From JAEUIX01 sp964611125 (GTDB lineage: Bacteria; Planctomycetota; Phycisphaerae; Phycisphaerales; UBA1924): 64,000 nucleotides of DNA. How positions within the stretch are numbered: the first letter of the stretch is position 1; each line of letters starts with the position of its first letter. Position numbers and translations under genes: made by a program. Below are positions 7,091-16,363 of the stretch, piece by piece. The stretch spans positions 14,617-78,616 of the forward strand of contig CAZSZO010000014.1 of assembly GCA_964611125.1 (NCBI GenBank). Direction: 5' to 3'. Below the pieces are notes generated by a model. The model did not search any database, had not been told where the DNA came from, and saw only the letters and a program-made list of their open reading frames with translations.

Positions 7091-8449
7091 TCAGGACAGC
7101 GTGGCCGCCGCCGCCGCACCCTCGCGCTCGCTGACCCGTTCGACGCGGGCGCCGAGCAGCCGCAGTCGCTCGTCCATGCGGTCATACCCGCGATCAAGGT
7201 GATAGACGCGATGGATTGTCGTCTGCCCCTCCGCCGCGAGGCCAGCGAGCACCAGGCAGGCCGAGGCTCGCAGGTCGCTCGCCATCACAGGGGCCCCAAC
7301 GAGCTTCCGCACGCCTGAGACAACAACAGTGGGGCCCTGGCGGAAGAGCTTGGCCCCCATGCGCGACAACTCGGCGACGTGCAGGAACCGCTCGGTGAAG
7401 ATCCGCTCGGTGATGACGCTGTTGCCGTCGGCCAGCGTCAGCATCGCCATGAACTGGGCCTGCAGATCAGTCGGGAAGCCCGGGTGGGGCTGCGTCGTCA
7501 CTTCGATCGGCTGCAGCACCCGCGACGCCGTCACCCGGGCGGTCGTCCGCATCGGGTCCATGGTCGCGTCGTGGGTCACCGTCACCCCGGCGAACTCGAA
7601 GCGATCGATCGCCGCCATGAGGGCGTCGACCGGGCAGTTTTCGAGCGTGATGTCCCCGCTGGTGATCGCCGCGGCGCACATATAGGTGGCCGCCTCGATG
7701 CGGTCAGGGATCACGCGGTGATCCGCCGCGCCCAACTCGCTCACGCCCTCGATGGTGATCCGCGGCGACCCCGCCCCCGTGATCCTGGCGCCCATCGAGT
7801 TGAGCAGGTTGGCGACATCGACGATTTCCGGCTCGCACGCGGCGCACTCGATGACCGTCGTCCCCCGCGCCAGCGTCGCCGCCGACATCACGTTGGCCGT
7901 GCCCAGCACCGTCGAGCCGAACGGCCCGCCCAGGAAGACCCGCGCCCCTTGTAGCCGCCCTGGCCGGCCCGCCACCTTGGGGATCTTGGCGATAATGTCG
8001 CCGCCATTCACCTTGATCTCGGCCCCGAGGGCCGAAAGCCCGCGCAGGTGCAGGTCCACCGGCCGCTCGCCGATCGAGCACCCGCCCGGCATCGACACCC
8101 GCGCCTCGCCCCGCTTGGCCAGCATCGGACCCAGCACGCAGATGCTCGCCCTCATTGTCCGCACGATGTCGTAGCGGGCGTGCGACACTTCGTTGTTGAT
8201 CACCCGCAGCGTCATCACGCCGCCGGGCGATTGCACATCGGTCCCGGGCTCGTACTCTATGTGGCAGCCCAGTTCGCCCAGCAGCCGACGCATGTTCTCG
8301 ATGTCAGCGAGCTCGGGCACATCCCGGAGCACGAACGGCTCGTCGGTGAGCAGCCCCGCCGCCATGAGCGGCAGCGCCGCGTTCTTGGACCCCTTCACCG
8401 TCAGCCGTCCGGCCAGCCGCACCCCGCCGCGCAGTTCAAAGCGATCCAT
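7091..8449 (-). CDS. murA: UDP-N-acetylglucosamine 1-carboxyvinyltransferase
   Basis: This 452-residue enzyme transfers enolpyruvyl from phosphoenolpyruvate to UDP-GlcNAc, the first committed step of peptidoglycan synthesis in the cytosol. It starts with the family pattern LRGGVRLAGRLTVKGSKNAALP, whose Lys and Asn bind substrate. The catalytic cysteine is present as Cys124 in MPGGCSIGERPVDLHL; Cys at this place is the fosfomycin-sensitive form. The end retains the DLRASACLVLAGLAAEG and DRGYDRMDERL motifs. Length is slightly above the usual ~420 residues because of short insertions. The gene diverges from the fibro-slime gene at 8696. Confidence 0.97.
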   Translation of the reverse strand: MDRFELRGGVRLAGRLTVKGSKNAALPLMAAGLLTDEPFVLRDVPELADIENMRRLLGELGCHIEYEPGTDVQSPGGVMTLRVINNEVSHARYDIVRTMRASICVLGPMLAKRGEARVSMPGGCSIGERPVDLHLRGLSALGAEIKVNGGDIIAKIPKVAGRPGRLQGARVFLGGPFGSTVLGTANVMSAATLARGTTVIECAACEPEIVDVANLLNSMGARITGAGSPRITIEGVSELGAADHRVIPDRIEAATYMCAAAITSGDITLENCPVDALMAAIDRFEFAGVTVTHDATMDPMRTTARVTASRVLQPIEVTTQPHPGFPTDLQAQFMAMLTLADGNSVITERIFTERFLHVAELSRMGAKLFRQGPTVVVSGVRKLVGAPVMASDLRASACLVLAGLAAEGQTTIHRVYHLDRGYDRMDERLRLLGARVERVSEREGAAAAATLS

Positions 8450-8695
8450 CGCCGTCCTTCCCGCGTGAGCATCTCAGGCAAAGGGACGCGCCCCGATCCG
8501 TCGGCGCACGTCCTCTAACCCAATATACGTCGGCTTGAGGGCCTTGGAGGCCGCAAAGACCGTGCAAGTTCCTCGCCGCGCCGCGCCGGCGCCCGCCCGA
8601 GGCTGGACCCAGGCCCGGGCCAATGGCACCTTCTGGCGTCCGGTCGGGAGGGAGGCCCGCGCCCCCTTTCCCCTGTCGCCGGGCGGAGGTCTTGT
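8450..8695. other. Divergent intergenic region murA / fibro-slime gene
   Basis: These 246 bases separate two divergent genes and must hold both promoters. I see no clear -35/-10 pair or repeat. The only firm site is GGAGGT at 8685-8690, the ribosome site of the rightward gene. Confidence 0.4.
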
Positions 8696-9661
8696 TTGCC
8701 AACGCCCTCGGTTCGCAGTCGCCTGTCGGAAGCCGCATTGCTGGTCCTGGCCGGAACGAGCTTTGGGCTCGGGGTCCTCGCCATCCGACCTGCACCCGCG
8801 GCGGGTCCCGATCAGGCGGCTCGCCCCGAGGCCTCCAGCGCACTGGCGCCTCCGCTGACGACCCGCGAGCCTCATGGCGCCATCGCCCTCACCGGGGTGG
8901 TCCGAGATTTCCGCCGCTTCGATGCCCCGGGCGGCCACCCCGATTTCCAGTCATCCGCCAGCGGCCTGCGCCGAGGCCTCGTGGCCCCCCGCCTTGCGGG
9001 CGAGCCTGGCCAGCCCGGCTGGCCGGTGCTTGCGAGCCTGCGCGGACTGGACCCTGAAACCGGCCGAGCTGGGGCCACCAACGCCATCGCCTCGCCGGCC
9101 AGCTTCGCGACGTGGTTCCGCGATTCGGCGCAGTCCCCCGCCAGGGCGCACACCATCCACCTCACGCCGGGGCCCGATGGGAACCACCAATTCGCCGCCG
9201 TCGACATCCCCGAGACCCGCACCCGCGAAGGGTTCTTTCCGCTCGATGGCCACATGCTCGATGAGGATGGCTTCCACGCCGCCGGCGTGTTCGCTTCGCC
9301 AAGCTCCGATGGAATCGCCCCAGCCTTCACCCGCCACAACTGGTGGTTCACCTATGAGCTCGATGCCGCCTTCACCTACCAGCGCGGCACCGGGCAGTTC
9401 CTCACCGCCGGGGCCTCCGATGACCTCTGGGTCTTCGTGAATGGTTCGCTCGCCATCGACCATGGCGGAGCCCACGCGTTAGTCGAGGATCGCATCGAAC
9501 TCGACCGCCTGGGCGACACGCTCGGCCTGCCCGACGGAGCCCAGTGCCGCATGCGGCTCTTCATGGCCAACCGGCGGAGTGGCCGCTGCGAGTTCCGCCT
9601 CGCCACCAATCTCGACCTTCGCCCGGCCCTCGGCACGGCCAGCGCCTCGCGGGCTCGCTGA
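8696..9661 (+). CDS. Secreted fibro-slime domain protein (first of tandem pair)
   Basis: This 321-residue protein probably starts at a TTG (8696), as GGAGGT lies five bases upstream and no ATG is near. A signal-like hydrophobic segment (AALLVLAGTSFGLGVLAI) is followed by the fibro-slime pattern: LTGVVRDFRRF, HPDF, FATWFRDS, then FTYELDAAFTYQRG and the hallmark ASDDLWVFVNGSLAIDHGGAH. In other bacteria (Fibrobacter, slime moulds) the domain occurs in extracellular adhesive or carbohydrate-related proteins. A second copy of the family follows 189 bases downstream with about the same length, so this looks like a gene duplication. Function beyond extracellular location is unknown. Confidence 0.8.
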   Translation: MPTPSVRSRLSEAALLVLAGTSFGLGVLAIRPAPAAGPDQAARPEASSALAPPLTTREPHGAIALTGVVRDFRRFDAPGGHPDFQSSASGLRRGLVAPRLAGEPGQPGWPVLASLRGLDPETGRAGATNAIASPASFATWFRDSAQSPARAHTIHLTPGPDGNHQFAAVDIPETRTREGFFPLDGHMLDEDGFHAAGVFASPSSDGIAPAFTRHNWWFTYELDAAFTYQRGTGQFLTAGASDDLWVFVNGSLAIDHGGAHALVEDRIELDRLGDTLGLPDGAQCRMRLFMANRRSGRCEFRLATNLDLRPALGTASASRAR

Positions 9662-9850
9662 GACCGCCCCCCCACTCCGCCCCGTGCGCCCGCCCCATCT
9701 CCTCGGCGCCGCCCGCGCAGCTTCACACCAACACCGACAACATTCCTTGGCGCCAGGCGATGTGAATCTGACAGTTGATCAAGTAGGGCTCGGCGTCCGG
9801 GAGCGTTTCCCGGGCTCAGCCGCGCGACAACCTGCGTTCGGAGTCCACTC

Positions 9851-10795
9851 ATGCCCGCTCGTCACCATCGCTTCGGCCGGTTCGCAACCCCCGCGTGCGC
9901 CGCGCTGCTGATCGCCGCCGGCTCGATGGCTTTGATGCCCTCGGGCAGCAACGCCTACCCCGATTCCGACGCCCACGCTGAGCTGCCCGCCCAACTGACC
10001 CTCAACGGCGTCGTTCGCGACTTCCGCTGGCGCACCGAGGCCAACGGTCACACCGACTTTGAATGGCAGCCGACCGGCGGCTATGGCCAGTACGTCGGCA
10101 TGGTCGCCGATGACCTGGACGCCGACGGCAAGCCCGTCTTCGCCAGCACGGGCTTCAAGGTCAGTTCCGACGCCCGCGACTCCCAGGGCCGCAATCGCAT
10201 GCCCGTCTCCAAGTCCTACATCAGCGCCCGCCAAGGCGATGTCGCCGGCAGCGTCTCCCGGTCCGCCGGCGGCGCCTCCCACACCGCCGAGGCCTTCGCG
10301 CAGTGGTTCCGCGACGCCAGCGGCGTCAACCTGTCCAAGACCATCCCCCTGACCCTGGTCCGCCAGCCAGGCACCAACATCTACACCTTCAACGACCGCA
10401 CCGACCCCACCTACGCCGGCCGCGGCGGCTTCTTCCCCGTCAACAGCGACCTCTACGGCAACTCGCCCGGCCAGAGCAAGAACTACGGCTTCACCTTCGA
10501 GCTCTCGACCGAATTCGTCTACCGGCGCGGCTCCGGCCAGGCCTTTTCCTTCACCGGCGACGACGACGTCTGGGTCTTTATCGGCAACAAGCTGGTCATC
10601 GATATCGGCGGCGTTCACTCCGCCATCAGCCAGACGATCGAACTCGACCGCGTGAACTTCCTGGAAGACGGCCAGCGGTACCCCCTGAAGTTCTTCTTCG
10701 CCGAGCGGCACACGACGCTGTCCAACTTCCGCATCGATACGACCATCAACCTGCAGAACGCCGCGCTCCCCAGCACCTCAGCGCTGTTCGACTAA
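9851..10795 (+). CDS. Secreted fibro-slime domain protein (second of tandem pair)
   Basis: This 314-residue protein has a signal peptide (CAALLIAAGSMALMPSGSNA) and the fibro-slime domain through to the C-terminus: LNGVVRDFRWRTEANGHTDF, a long middle section with FAQWFRDASGVN, then FTFELSTEFVYRRGSGQ and FTGDDDVWVFIGNKLVIDIGG. It is a clear paralogue of the preceding gene, sharing order and spacing of motifs, but is less degenerate in the GDDDVWVFI core, the form expected for calcium or sugar binding. GGAG precedes the ATG. A strong intrinsic terminator follows at 10834, ending the unit. Confidence 0.88.
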   Translation: MPARHHRFGRFATPACAALLIAAGSMALMPSGSNAYPDSDAHAELPAQLTLNGVVRDFRWRTEANGHTDFEWQPTGGYGQYVGMVADDLDADGKPVFASTGFKVSSDARDSQGRNRMPVSKSYISARQGDVAGSVSRSAGGASHTAEAFAQWFRDASGVNLSKTIPLTLVRQPGTNIYTFNDRTDPTYAGRGGFFPVNSDLYGNSPGQSKNYGFTFELSTEFVYRRGSGQAFSFTGDDDVWVFIGNKLVIDIGGVHSAISQTIELDRVNFLEDGQRYPLKFFFAERHTTLSNFRIDTTINLQNAALPSTSALFD

Positions 10796-10833
10796 GTTCT
10801 GCCTGCCCGACCCGCCGCACCTGAGCACCCAAT

Positions 10834-10861
10834 CGCCCTCCCGCCGCCGGGAGGGCGTTTT
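10834..10861 (+). terminator. Rho-independent terminator
   Basis: A perfect 9-base-pair stem (CGCCCTCCC / GGGAGGGCG) with loop GCCGCC is followed directly by TTTT. It lies 38 bases after the stop of the second fibro-slime gene. Confidence 0.9.
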
Positions 10862-10930
10862 CATTGGCGCCGGCCGCCCAACCAGCCCCCACCCCCCAGG
10901 CCCCACCCCCCAGCCCCCAGCCCGCTTCGC

Positions 10931-11410
10931 TCAGCGATACCAGCGGTCCCCGCGCCAGCTCCGACGCTGTTCCGGCAGGAAGAACACAAACGAGTCGTAC
11001 GAATTGAAGCCGCGGACCGTCCGGTACCGCTCGATGCTCGCCCGCTCGGGCTCGGGCCACTGGTCGGATGCCGTGATCGCCTGCGCTGTCACCAGCGAGA
11101 GCGCCCCATCCCGGCGCGAGCCCTCGGGCCAGAGCCCCGGTTCCTCACCGCCCAGCGCCGCCAGCGTCTCGCCCGGCAGGAAGAGCGCCGATCGCCCCCC
11201 GGCGCCCCCACCCCCACCTCCACCAGAGCCCCCGCCCGCGAGTTCATTCCGCGCCGCCACCGGCGCCGCGCAGCCGCCGGCCGAGCACAGCATGCTCAGG
11301 ATCCCCAGCAGAACCGCCCCAGCCGCGGCCCCGCCAACCCCCCGCCGCGCGGCCCGCGCACCGCGACCACACCCAAGTTCAACTCCGAGCGAAACGTCTG
11401 ATGATGGCAT
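10931..11410 (-). CDS. Predicted lipoprotein, unknown function
   Basis: This 159-residue protein (ATG at 11410 behind GAGAGGGA) has an Arg-rich N-terminus, a hydrophobic segment AGAVLLGILSMLCSAGGC that fits a lipoprotein signal with cysteine after SAGG, and then a glycine linker (GGGSGGGGGGGAGG). The C-terminal part reads LFLPGETLAALGG and ends YRTVRGFNSYDSFVFFLPEQ followed by an Arg/Trp tail. It is likely anchored at the cell envelope. I recognise no family with known function. It lies downstream of the FAD oxidoreductase on the same strand with a 181-base gap. Confidence 0.6.
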   Translation of the reverse strand: MPSSDVSLGVELGCGRGARAARRGVGGAAAGAVLLGILSMLCSAGGCAAPVAARNELAGGGSGGGGGGGAGGRSALFLPGETLAALGGEEPGLWPEGSRRDGALSLVTAQAITASDQWPEPERASIERYRTVRGFNSYDSFVFFLPEQRRSWRGDRWYR

Positions 11411-11591
11411 GCGATCCCTCTCACGGGCGTCTCCGCCCGCGTGGCTTCCTGTGCCCTGACTATGCCCGCGCCCTCCGCACGCCGCCACCCCACAAGCCCT
11501 CGCCCCGGCGCCAAACCCCCAATCCGCCAACTCGCCCCACAAACGCCCTCCGTACAGCCGCCCGCGGCACGCCCGGTCCCGTCTGAGAACC

Positions 11592-12767
11592 TCAGACCAC
11601 GACATCCCCGGGTGAGCCGCCGCCCACGAGCGCCGCTAGCGTCTCCTCCGCCAGCCCCAGCGACAGCGTCATGCCCATGCCCCCCGCCCCCGTCACGATC
11701 CACACCCCGGGCAGCGGCTGCCGGATGACCGCCGTCGCGCCCCCCATCTGCTTGGCGTAGACCCCGTGCCAGCGCTGCGCAATCCGCAGGTCCGGCGCGC
11801 CGAAAAACTCGCGCAGATACGCCATGATCAGCCCGTCGATCTCCTCCTGGTCGAACGGCTCCGCGGCCGCCCCACCGTACTGGTGCGAGTCGCCGATCAC
11901 CAGTTCCCCCAGCCCGTTCTGCGCCACCACCACGTGGATCCCCAGTTCGCACCAGCGCGGCATGCTCTGCTCCAGCCGGGCCGCCAGCGCCGGCAGCGAC
12001 GGGCACTCGCGAAAGCACGGATAGTGCCGCAGCGTCAGCCCCGCCGCCAGGTGCGGGCCCATCCGCCATCCGCCCGGCTGCGCGGCGGTGCGGAGCATCT
12101 GCAGCTTGCACGCCTGCAGCCCGCAATCCGATAACGCCTCCGGGAACAGCGTCCTCAGATCATCCCCGGGGCAGACCACCACATGCCCGGCGCTCCAGCC
12201 CCCGCCGTCAGCGGTCATGACCAATCCCGGCTCCACCCGCGTCACCGGCGAGCCAAAGGCCAGCTCCACCCCCATCGCCTCGCGCAGCCAACCCGGAATC
12301 ACCCGGATCGCCTCGCGCGGGTCGACGCACGCCTCGCTGGCGGAGAACATCGCCCCGCGCAGGCCGTCGCGCTTCAGCCCGGGGCTGCGCTGCAGAGTCG
12401 CCGCGGGCGAGAGCCACTCCCCGCCGCGCTGCTCGCGCCCGAACCGCTCCAGGCACTCGCGCAGCACGGCCTCCTCGTCCTCGTAATACGCGGCGTGCAG
12501 CGAGCCGCACGGGCTGCAGAAGAACCCCGCGCGGGTCGACAGTTCGAGCCACACCTCGCGCGAGCGCATGGCCCGCCTATGCAGCGCGGGGGGCCCCTGC
12601 CCCACCGGCCACACCATCCCGAAGTTCCGCACCGAGGCGCCGGTGACGCCCACCGAGCGGTCGGCCCGGTCGATCAGCGCCACCGAGAGGCCCCGCCGCG
12701 CCGCCGCCAGCGCGTGCGCGAGCCCGACGATCCCCGCCCCGACGACTACGACATCAACCCTCGACAT
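11592..12767 (-). CDS. TIGR03364-type FAD-dependent oxidoreductase (possible aminophosphonate oxidase)
   Basis: This 391-residue DAO-superfamily enzyme starts at the ATG at 12767 behind GGAGG, which places the FAD-binding VVVVGAGIVGLAHALAAARRG at the N-terminus. The pattern GASVRNFGMVWPVGQ, then REVWLELSTRAGFF, DPREAIRVIPGWL and a C-terminal GVWIVTGAGGMGMTLSLGLAEE matches TIGR03364. I know that family from phosphonate catabolism clusters, where members oxidise N-methylated 2-aminoethylphosphonate (PbfD type); substrate here is inference. A PbfA-like lyase lies 6 kb away at 18717. A sarcosine-like amine oxidase on another substrate is the alternative. Confidence 0.8.
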   Translation of the reverse strand: MSRVDVVVVGAGIVGLAHALAAARRGLSVALIDRADRSVGVTGASVRNFGMVWPVGQGPPALHRRAMRSREVWLELSTRAGFFCSPCGSLHAAYYEDEEAVLRECLERFGREQRGGEWLSPAATLQRSPGLKRDGLRGAMFSASEACVDPREAIRVIPGWLREAMGVELAFGSPVTRVEPGLVMTADGGGWSAGHVVVCPGDDLRTLFPEALSDCGLQACKLQMLRTAAQPGGWRMGPHLAAGLTLRHYPCFRECPSLPALAARLEQSMPRWCELGIHVVVAQNGLGELVIGDSHQYGGAAAEPFDQEEIDGLIMAYLREFFGAPDLRIAQRWHGVYAKQMGGATAVIRQPLPGVWIVTGAGGMGMTLSLGLAEETLAALVGGGSPGDVVV

Positions 12768-12831
12768 GCTCGCCTCCACGCTCGCCTCTCGTCGGCAGTC
12801 TACTGACCGTCCGCAGAGAGTGGCCGCCCGC

Positions 12832-12872
12832 AAAAACAAAGCGGCCCCGCGACAGGGTTGTCACGGGGCCGC
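12832..12872 (-). terminator. Rho-independent terminator of the large secreted-protein gene
   Basis: On the minus strand a 9-base-pair GC stem (GCGGCCCCG / CGGGGCCGC, 12841-12872) extended by GACA/TGTC is followed by TTTGTTTTTG. It sits 74 bases beyond the stop of the gene ending at 12946. Confidence 0.88.
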
Positions 12873-12945
12873 GGAGGTTTCCAGATCAGATGGCTCTCAC
12901 TTGAGTCTCAGCGGGGCGCAGTTGGCTGTTCCAACTGAACCCGGC

Positions 12946-15900
12946 TTAGCAGCCGCCGCCCGAAGAGAAGTAGACCGAGATGTAGGTCGAGAGGTCATCC
13001 GGATCCTCGACGCTGTTGCCGTCGAAGTCGAGTTCGCAGGTCGGATCGAAGAAGCAGGCGATGGCGTCGGAGAGGTCGTCGGGGTCGACGTTGCCGTCGA
13101 AGTTGTAGTCAGCCTCGCAGACGTCGGTGCCGATCTGGCCGGCGAAGGCGATCTCGTTGATCGCCCAGTACCCGGCGCCCGCCTCCACAGAGCTGTCCAC
13201 GAAGCGGACGCGCACCGTCTGAGCGCCCGCGGCGTTGTTCAGCTGAACCGTGACGACCTCGTCAGGGTTGCTGGGCTTGTTGGCGGAGGTCCAGTCGAGG
13301 ACCGTCGTCCAGGTGGCTCCGGCGTTGAAGGAGACCTCAGTCTTCGAGCTGTGGCCGACCTCGTTGAGCCAGCCCGACCGGAACGACAGGGTCAGCGTGC
13401 CGGGGTTGATCACGCGGACATCGAAGTCCGGGGAGGTGAGCGTCGCGGTCCCCGGGCAGCCGAGCTGGCCGAAATCCGAAACGTACGCGGTGCGGGAGCT
13501 GAAGCCGCTCCGGGCGCCGCCGCCGGCGCGGGCCCAGGCGTCAGTCAGCCACGCGCCCCAGCCCTGGAAGTCAGGCTGGCCGCCGCAGGTGGCGGTATCG
13601 ATGGTGTTGGTCGCGACGTACCCGCTGAGCTGCTGGGCCACGGTCGAGTAGTAGATGCAGAGCGTCGTCGGGGGCTGCTCGGTCGGGGCGGTCTGCAGGG
13701 CCGTGGGGTTCTCGAAGCCTTCGGTGTAGGTGGTGTTGCCATCGATCTTGAGGGCCAGGTTGTCCACCGCCCACCACCAGTCGTTGCGGGCCTTGGTCAT
13801 GCCGAACTCGAACTTGACCCTGGTCGCGCCCGCTGGCACCTGCAGCTCGCTGCCGGTGAAGATCAGGTGGGCGTTGGTGTCATCCGGGCGGAAGTTGGGG
13901 CTGTTGCGGTCCGAGTCCCAGTTCAGGATCTGCACCGTGCCGACGGGGCCGGACTCGTTGGAGTAGATGGCCTTGATGCTGGCCGTCTGGTTGTTCTGGT
14001 TGGTGCCGATGCCCGTGGCCTGCGTGGCCAGGGGGTTCACGCCGTCGTCGAAGCCCTCGGGGCGCCAGGACGAATCGAGCTCGAAGGCGATCGTCGAGAA
14101 CGACGCGGGCAGCGGGATCTCGGGCGAGGTCAGGAAGGCGTCAAAGAGCGACTGGTTGTTGCCCTGGTCATCCCACTCATCGGGGTCGGCGATGGCCACG
14201 AAGCCGCGGGCGTTGGTGAACTCCGAGCGACCCTGATCGTCAACATTCGTGCTCCACCACTCACGGTTGGCGAACGACCAGCCGCGCCACTCGGGGCGGC
14301 CGCAGACCTGCGCGCAGCCGATGGGATCAAAGTTCGACTCGGTCCAACCGGCGGGGCCGTCGGGCGACCACGGCGTGAAGCAGGGGGCGTAGTCGATCGA
14401 GGGGGCGAGGGCGAAGACGTTCGGGCGAACGATCTCGGTGGCGACGGTCACATCGACCACGCCCTGGAAGACGCGCAGGTCGTCGATCGCCCACCACCAG
14501 TTGTTGCCCGCCACATAGGTGAAGTGCAGAGCGACCGAGGTCGCCGCGGGCGGAACCTGCAGGGGAACGTTCAGCGCCTCGGAAAGGGCCGTGGGCTTGA
14601 AGTTGGGGTTGCGGGCGCCGCTGGGGAGGAACTCGTTGGACTCAAAGCGGAGGACCTCGACCGTCTGCAGACCCGAGGGGGTCTGGTAGTCGGCCGTGAT
14701 CACGCCGGTCTGGGCCGGCTCGGCGCGCCAGGAGTTGTCGAAGCCCAGGACCAGCGTGTTGCCCTGGCGGCGCGAGATGTTGATCGCGGGGATGTTCATC
14801 GTGGTCCGGAGCGTGCCCGAATTGGGGTTCAGGTCGGTCCACTCGTCGCCGTCAGCCACCGCGATGATGCCGTCACCCAGGAAGAACTGGCCGCGGCTCT
14901 GACCACCCTCGCAGTTCCAGAACGGCACCGTCGTGAACGACCAGCCCGCCCAGTCGGGGACGCCGCCGGTGCTGCCCGCGTCGACATCAACGGTGATGCC
15001 GTTGGGGCCCGTGCGGGTGTAGACCGGCACGGTGCAGTAGGCCTGGGCGCAGGGGAGGTTCGTCTCATCGAAGGGGGGGAGCAGGACCACCCGGTCGAAG
15101 TTTTCGCTGAAGAGCGCGATCGGAGAGGCGGTCGAGCTCAGGACCAGGTTGTCCACCGCCCACCACCAGTCGTTGCCGGCGTTGGTCAGGCTGAACTCAA
15201 ACCGCACCGCCGTGGCGTCAGCGGGGGGAAGAAGGCTGGAAGCGCTCAGCGTCACGGCCTCGTTGGTGTTGTCGCCGTGGAAGAAGGGGCCAGCGGGGTT
15301 CGAATCCCAGTGCAGCACCTCGACCGTCTGCTCGCCGGCCGGGGTGGTGTAGATCGCGACAATGCGGCCCGTCTGGTTGTTGGTGCCGTCGGCATCATCG
15401 AAGCCCTCGGGCCGCCAGCTGGAGGCCAGCGAGAGCGACAGGGAGCCCAGATCGGCGCCGGCGAGGCCGATCGACGGGGTCGTCATGAACGTGTTGTAGA
15501 AGCCGCAGTTGACGACGGGGCCGCCCTTGTCATCCCACTCGTCGGGATCGGCGACCGCCACGTTGCCCGAGGCCAGGGTGAACTGGCTGCGGTTCTGGTC
15601 GCCCGCGACGCGGACCCAGAAATCGCGATTCACGAACGACCACCCCTCCCACTCCCGGACGCCCGCGCCGTTGAGGCAGGTGGGGTTGCAGAAGAAGGTG
15701 TTGGTGCACAGAGCCTGGGGGCCGCCCACGCGGCAGTAGTACGTCGGCACGCCGCAGAGATCGACCGACCAAGAGCCGGTCACGTTCGCGGGATAATCGA
15801 TGTTCGCCGGGGGAACGTGCGTGAACACGCCGCCAGCCGCGCCACCGCAGGCGCCGGTGATCGTGGGGTCCTGGGACAGCTGGTCAAGGTTGGCGCCGTT

Positions 15901-16017
15901 GAAATCCTGGAACTGGTAAACAATCTGCGCCGAAGCGCTCAGCGGGATGGCCGCCAGCGCAGCGGCGGCGATACAGGCGGGCAGCGTCTTGCGCCATCGG
16001 GGGAGGGTCTGCGACAT
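12946..16017 (-). CDS. Large secreted repeat protein with dockerin-like C-terminus
   Basis: This 1023-residue protein starts at the ATG at 16017 behind AGAGGA and has a signal peptide (LPACIAAAALAAIPLSASA). It contains three clear copies of a ~280-residue module. Each holds EWxGWSFxNRxFW, a RSxFxxAxGxxAVADPDEWDD segment, a SSWRPEGFDD motif, TVEVLxWDSN and NDWWWAVDNLxL, which resembles a lectin/jelly-roll fold. A shorter fourth module follows. The C-terminus has two calcium-loop repeats, DYNFDGNVDPDDLSDAI and DFDGNSVEDPDDLSTYI, separated by cysteines. Two other secreted proteins here share this end (17434 and 50942). Probably extracellular and surface- or complex-bound; ligand unknown. Confidence 0.85.
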   Translation of the reverse strand: MSQTLPRWRKTLPACIAAAALAAIPLSASAQIVYQFQDFNGANLDQLSQDPTITGACGGAAGGVFTHVPPANIDYPANVTGSWSVDLCGVPTYYCRVGGPQALCTNTFFCNPTCLNGAGVREWEGWSFVNRDFWVRVAGDQNRSQFTLASGNVAVADPDEWDDKGGPVVNCGFYNTFMTTPSIGLAGADLGSLSLSLASSWRPEGFDDADGTNNQTGRIVAIYTTPAGEQTVEVLHWDSNPAGPFFHGDNTNEAVTLSASSLLPPADATAVRFEFSLTNAGNDWWWAVDNLVLSSTASPIALFSENFDRVVLLPPFDETNLPCAQAYCTVPVYTRTGPNGITVDVDAGSTGGVPDWAGWSFTTVPFWNCEGGQSRGQFFLGDGIIAVADGDEWTDLNPNSGTLRTTMNIPAINISRRQGNTLVLGFDNSWRAEPAQTGVITADYQTPSGLQTVEVLRFESNEFLPSGARNPNFKPTALSEALNVPLQVPPAATSVALHFTYVAGNNWWWAIDDLRVFQGVVDVTVATEIVRPNVFALAPSIDYAPCFTPWSPDGPAGWTESNFDPIGCAQVCGRPEWRGWSFANREWWSTNVDDQGRSEFTNARGFVAIADPDEWDDQGNNQSLFDAFLTSPEIPLPASFSTIAFELDSSWRPEGFDDGVNPLATQATGIGTNQNNQTASIKAIYSNESGPVGTVQILNWDSDRNSPNFRPDDTNAHLIFTGSELQVPAGATRVKFEFGMTKARNDWWWAVDNLALKIDGNTTYTEGFENPTALQTAPTEQPPTTLCIYYSTVAQQLSGYVATNTIDTATCGGQPDFQGWGAWLTDAWARAGGGARSGFSSRTAYVSDFGQLGCPGTATLTSPDFDVRVINPGTLTLSFRSGWLNEVGHSSKTEVSFNAGATWTTVLDWTSANKPSNPDEVVTVQLNNAAGAQTVRVRFVDSSVEAGAGYWAINEIAFAGQIGTDVCEADYNFDGNVDPDDLSDAIACFFDPTCELDFDGNSVEDPDDLSTYISVYFSSGGGC

Positions 16018-16363
16018 CGTGTGGATCCTCTCTTCTACGGAAGAAATCGGGTACAAACAGCCAGCGAGGCCGCGACGAATGCGGTCCGCTTACTGACGTG
16101 GGAGAAGCCTACCCCGCGATCGCGCAAGAATGGCTAGGGCTTCGTCAAGGCTTGGCCAACGCTGTGTGAAGATTGCTCCGAGTGCGCACTCACCGCGTCT
16201 GAACACAACCTTGGCGCGACCTTTGCATTTGGTCAGGTGAAACCCGCCCAACCGGCGATTAGTCTTGTGCTCCATGAAAACGGTCAGCACGGCCCTCTCT
16301 TGGGCTGTCTCCCGGGTTGGGGTGTCGCGCTCGTTTCAGCTCCGTTCTCCGAAAGGATTGCAC
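16018..16363. other. Divergent intergenic region
   Basis: These 346 bases separate the large secreted-protein gene from the pseudopilin gene. I see no reliable gene, repeat or promoter pair. The firm sites are the two ribosome sites at its ends, AGAGGA (minus strand) and GAAAGGA at 16351-16357. Confidence 0.4.

Noticed and set aside
12568..16137. Very long open frame on the plus strand opposite the large secreted-protein gene
   Set aside because: It is antisense to a gene with signal peptide, repeats, dockerin-like end and terminator. Its translation has no domains and is a GC-bias shadow.
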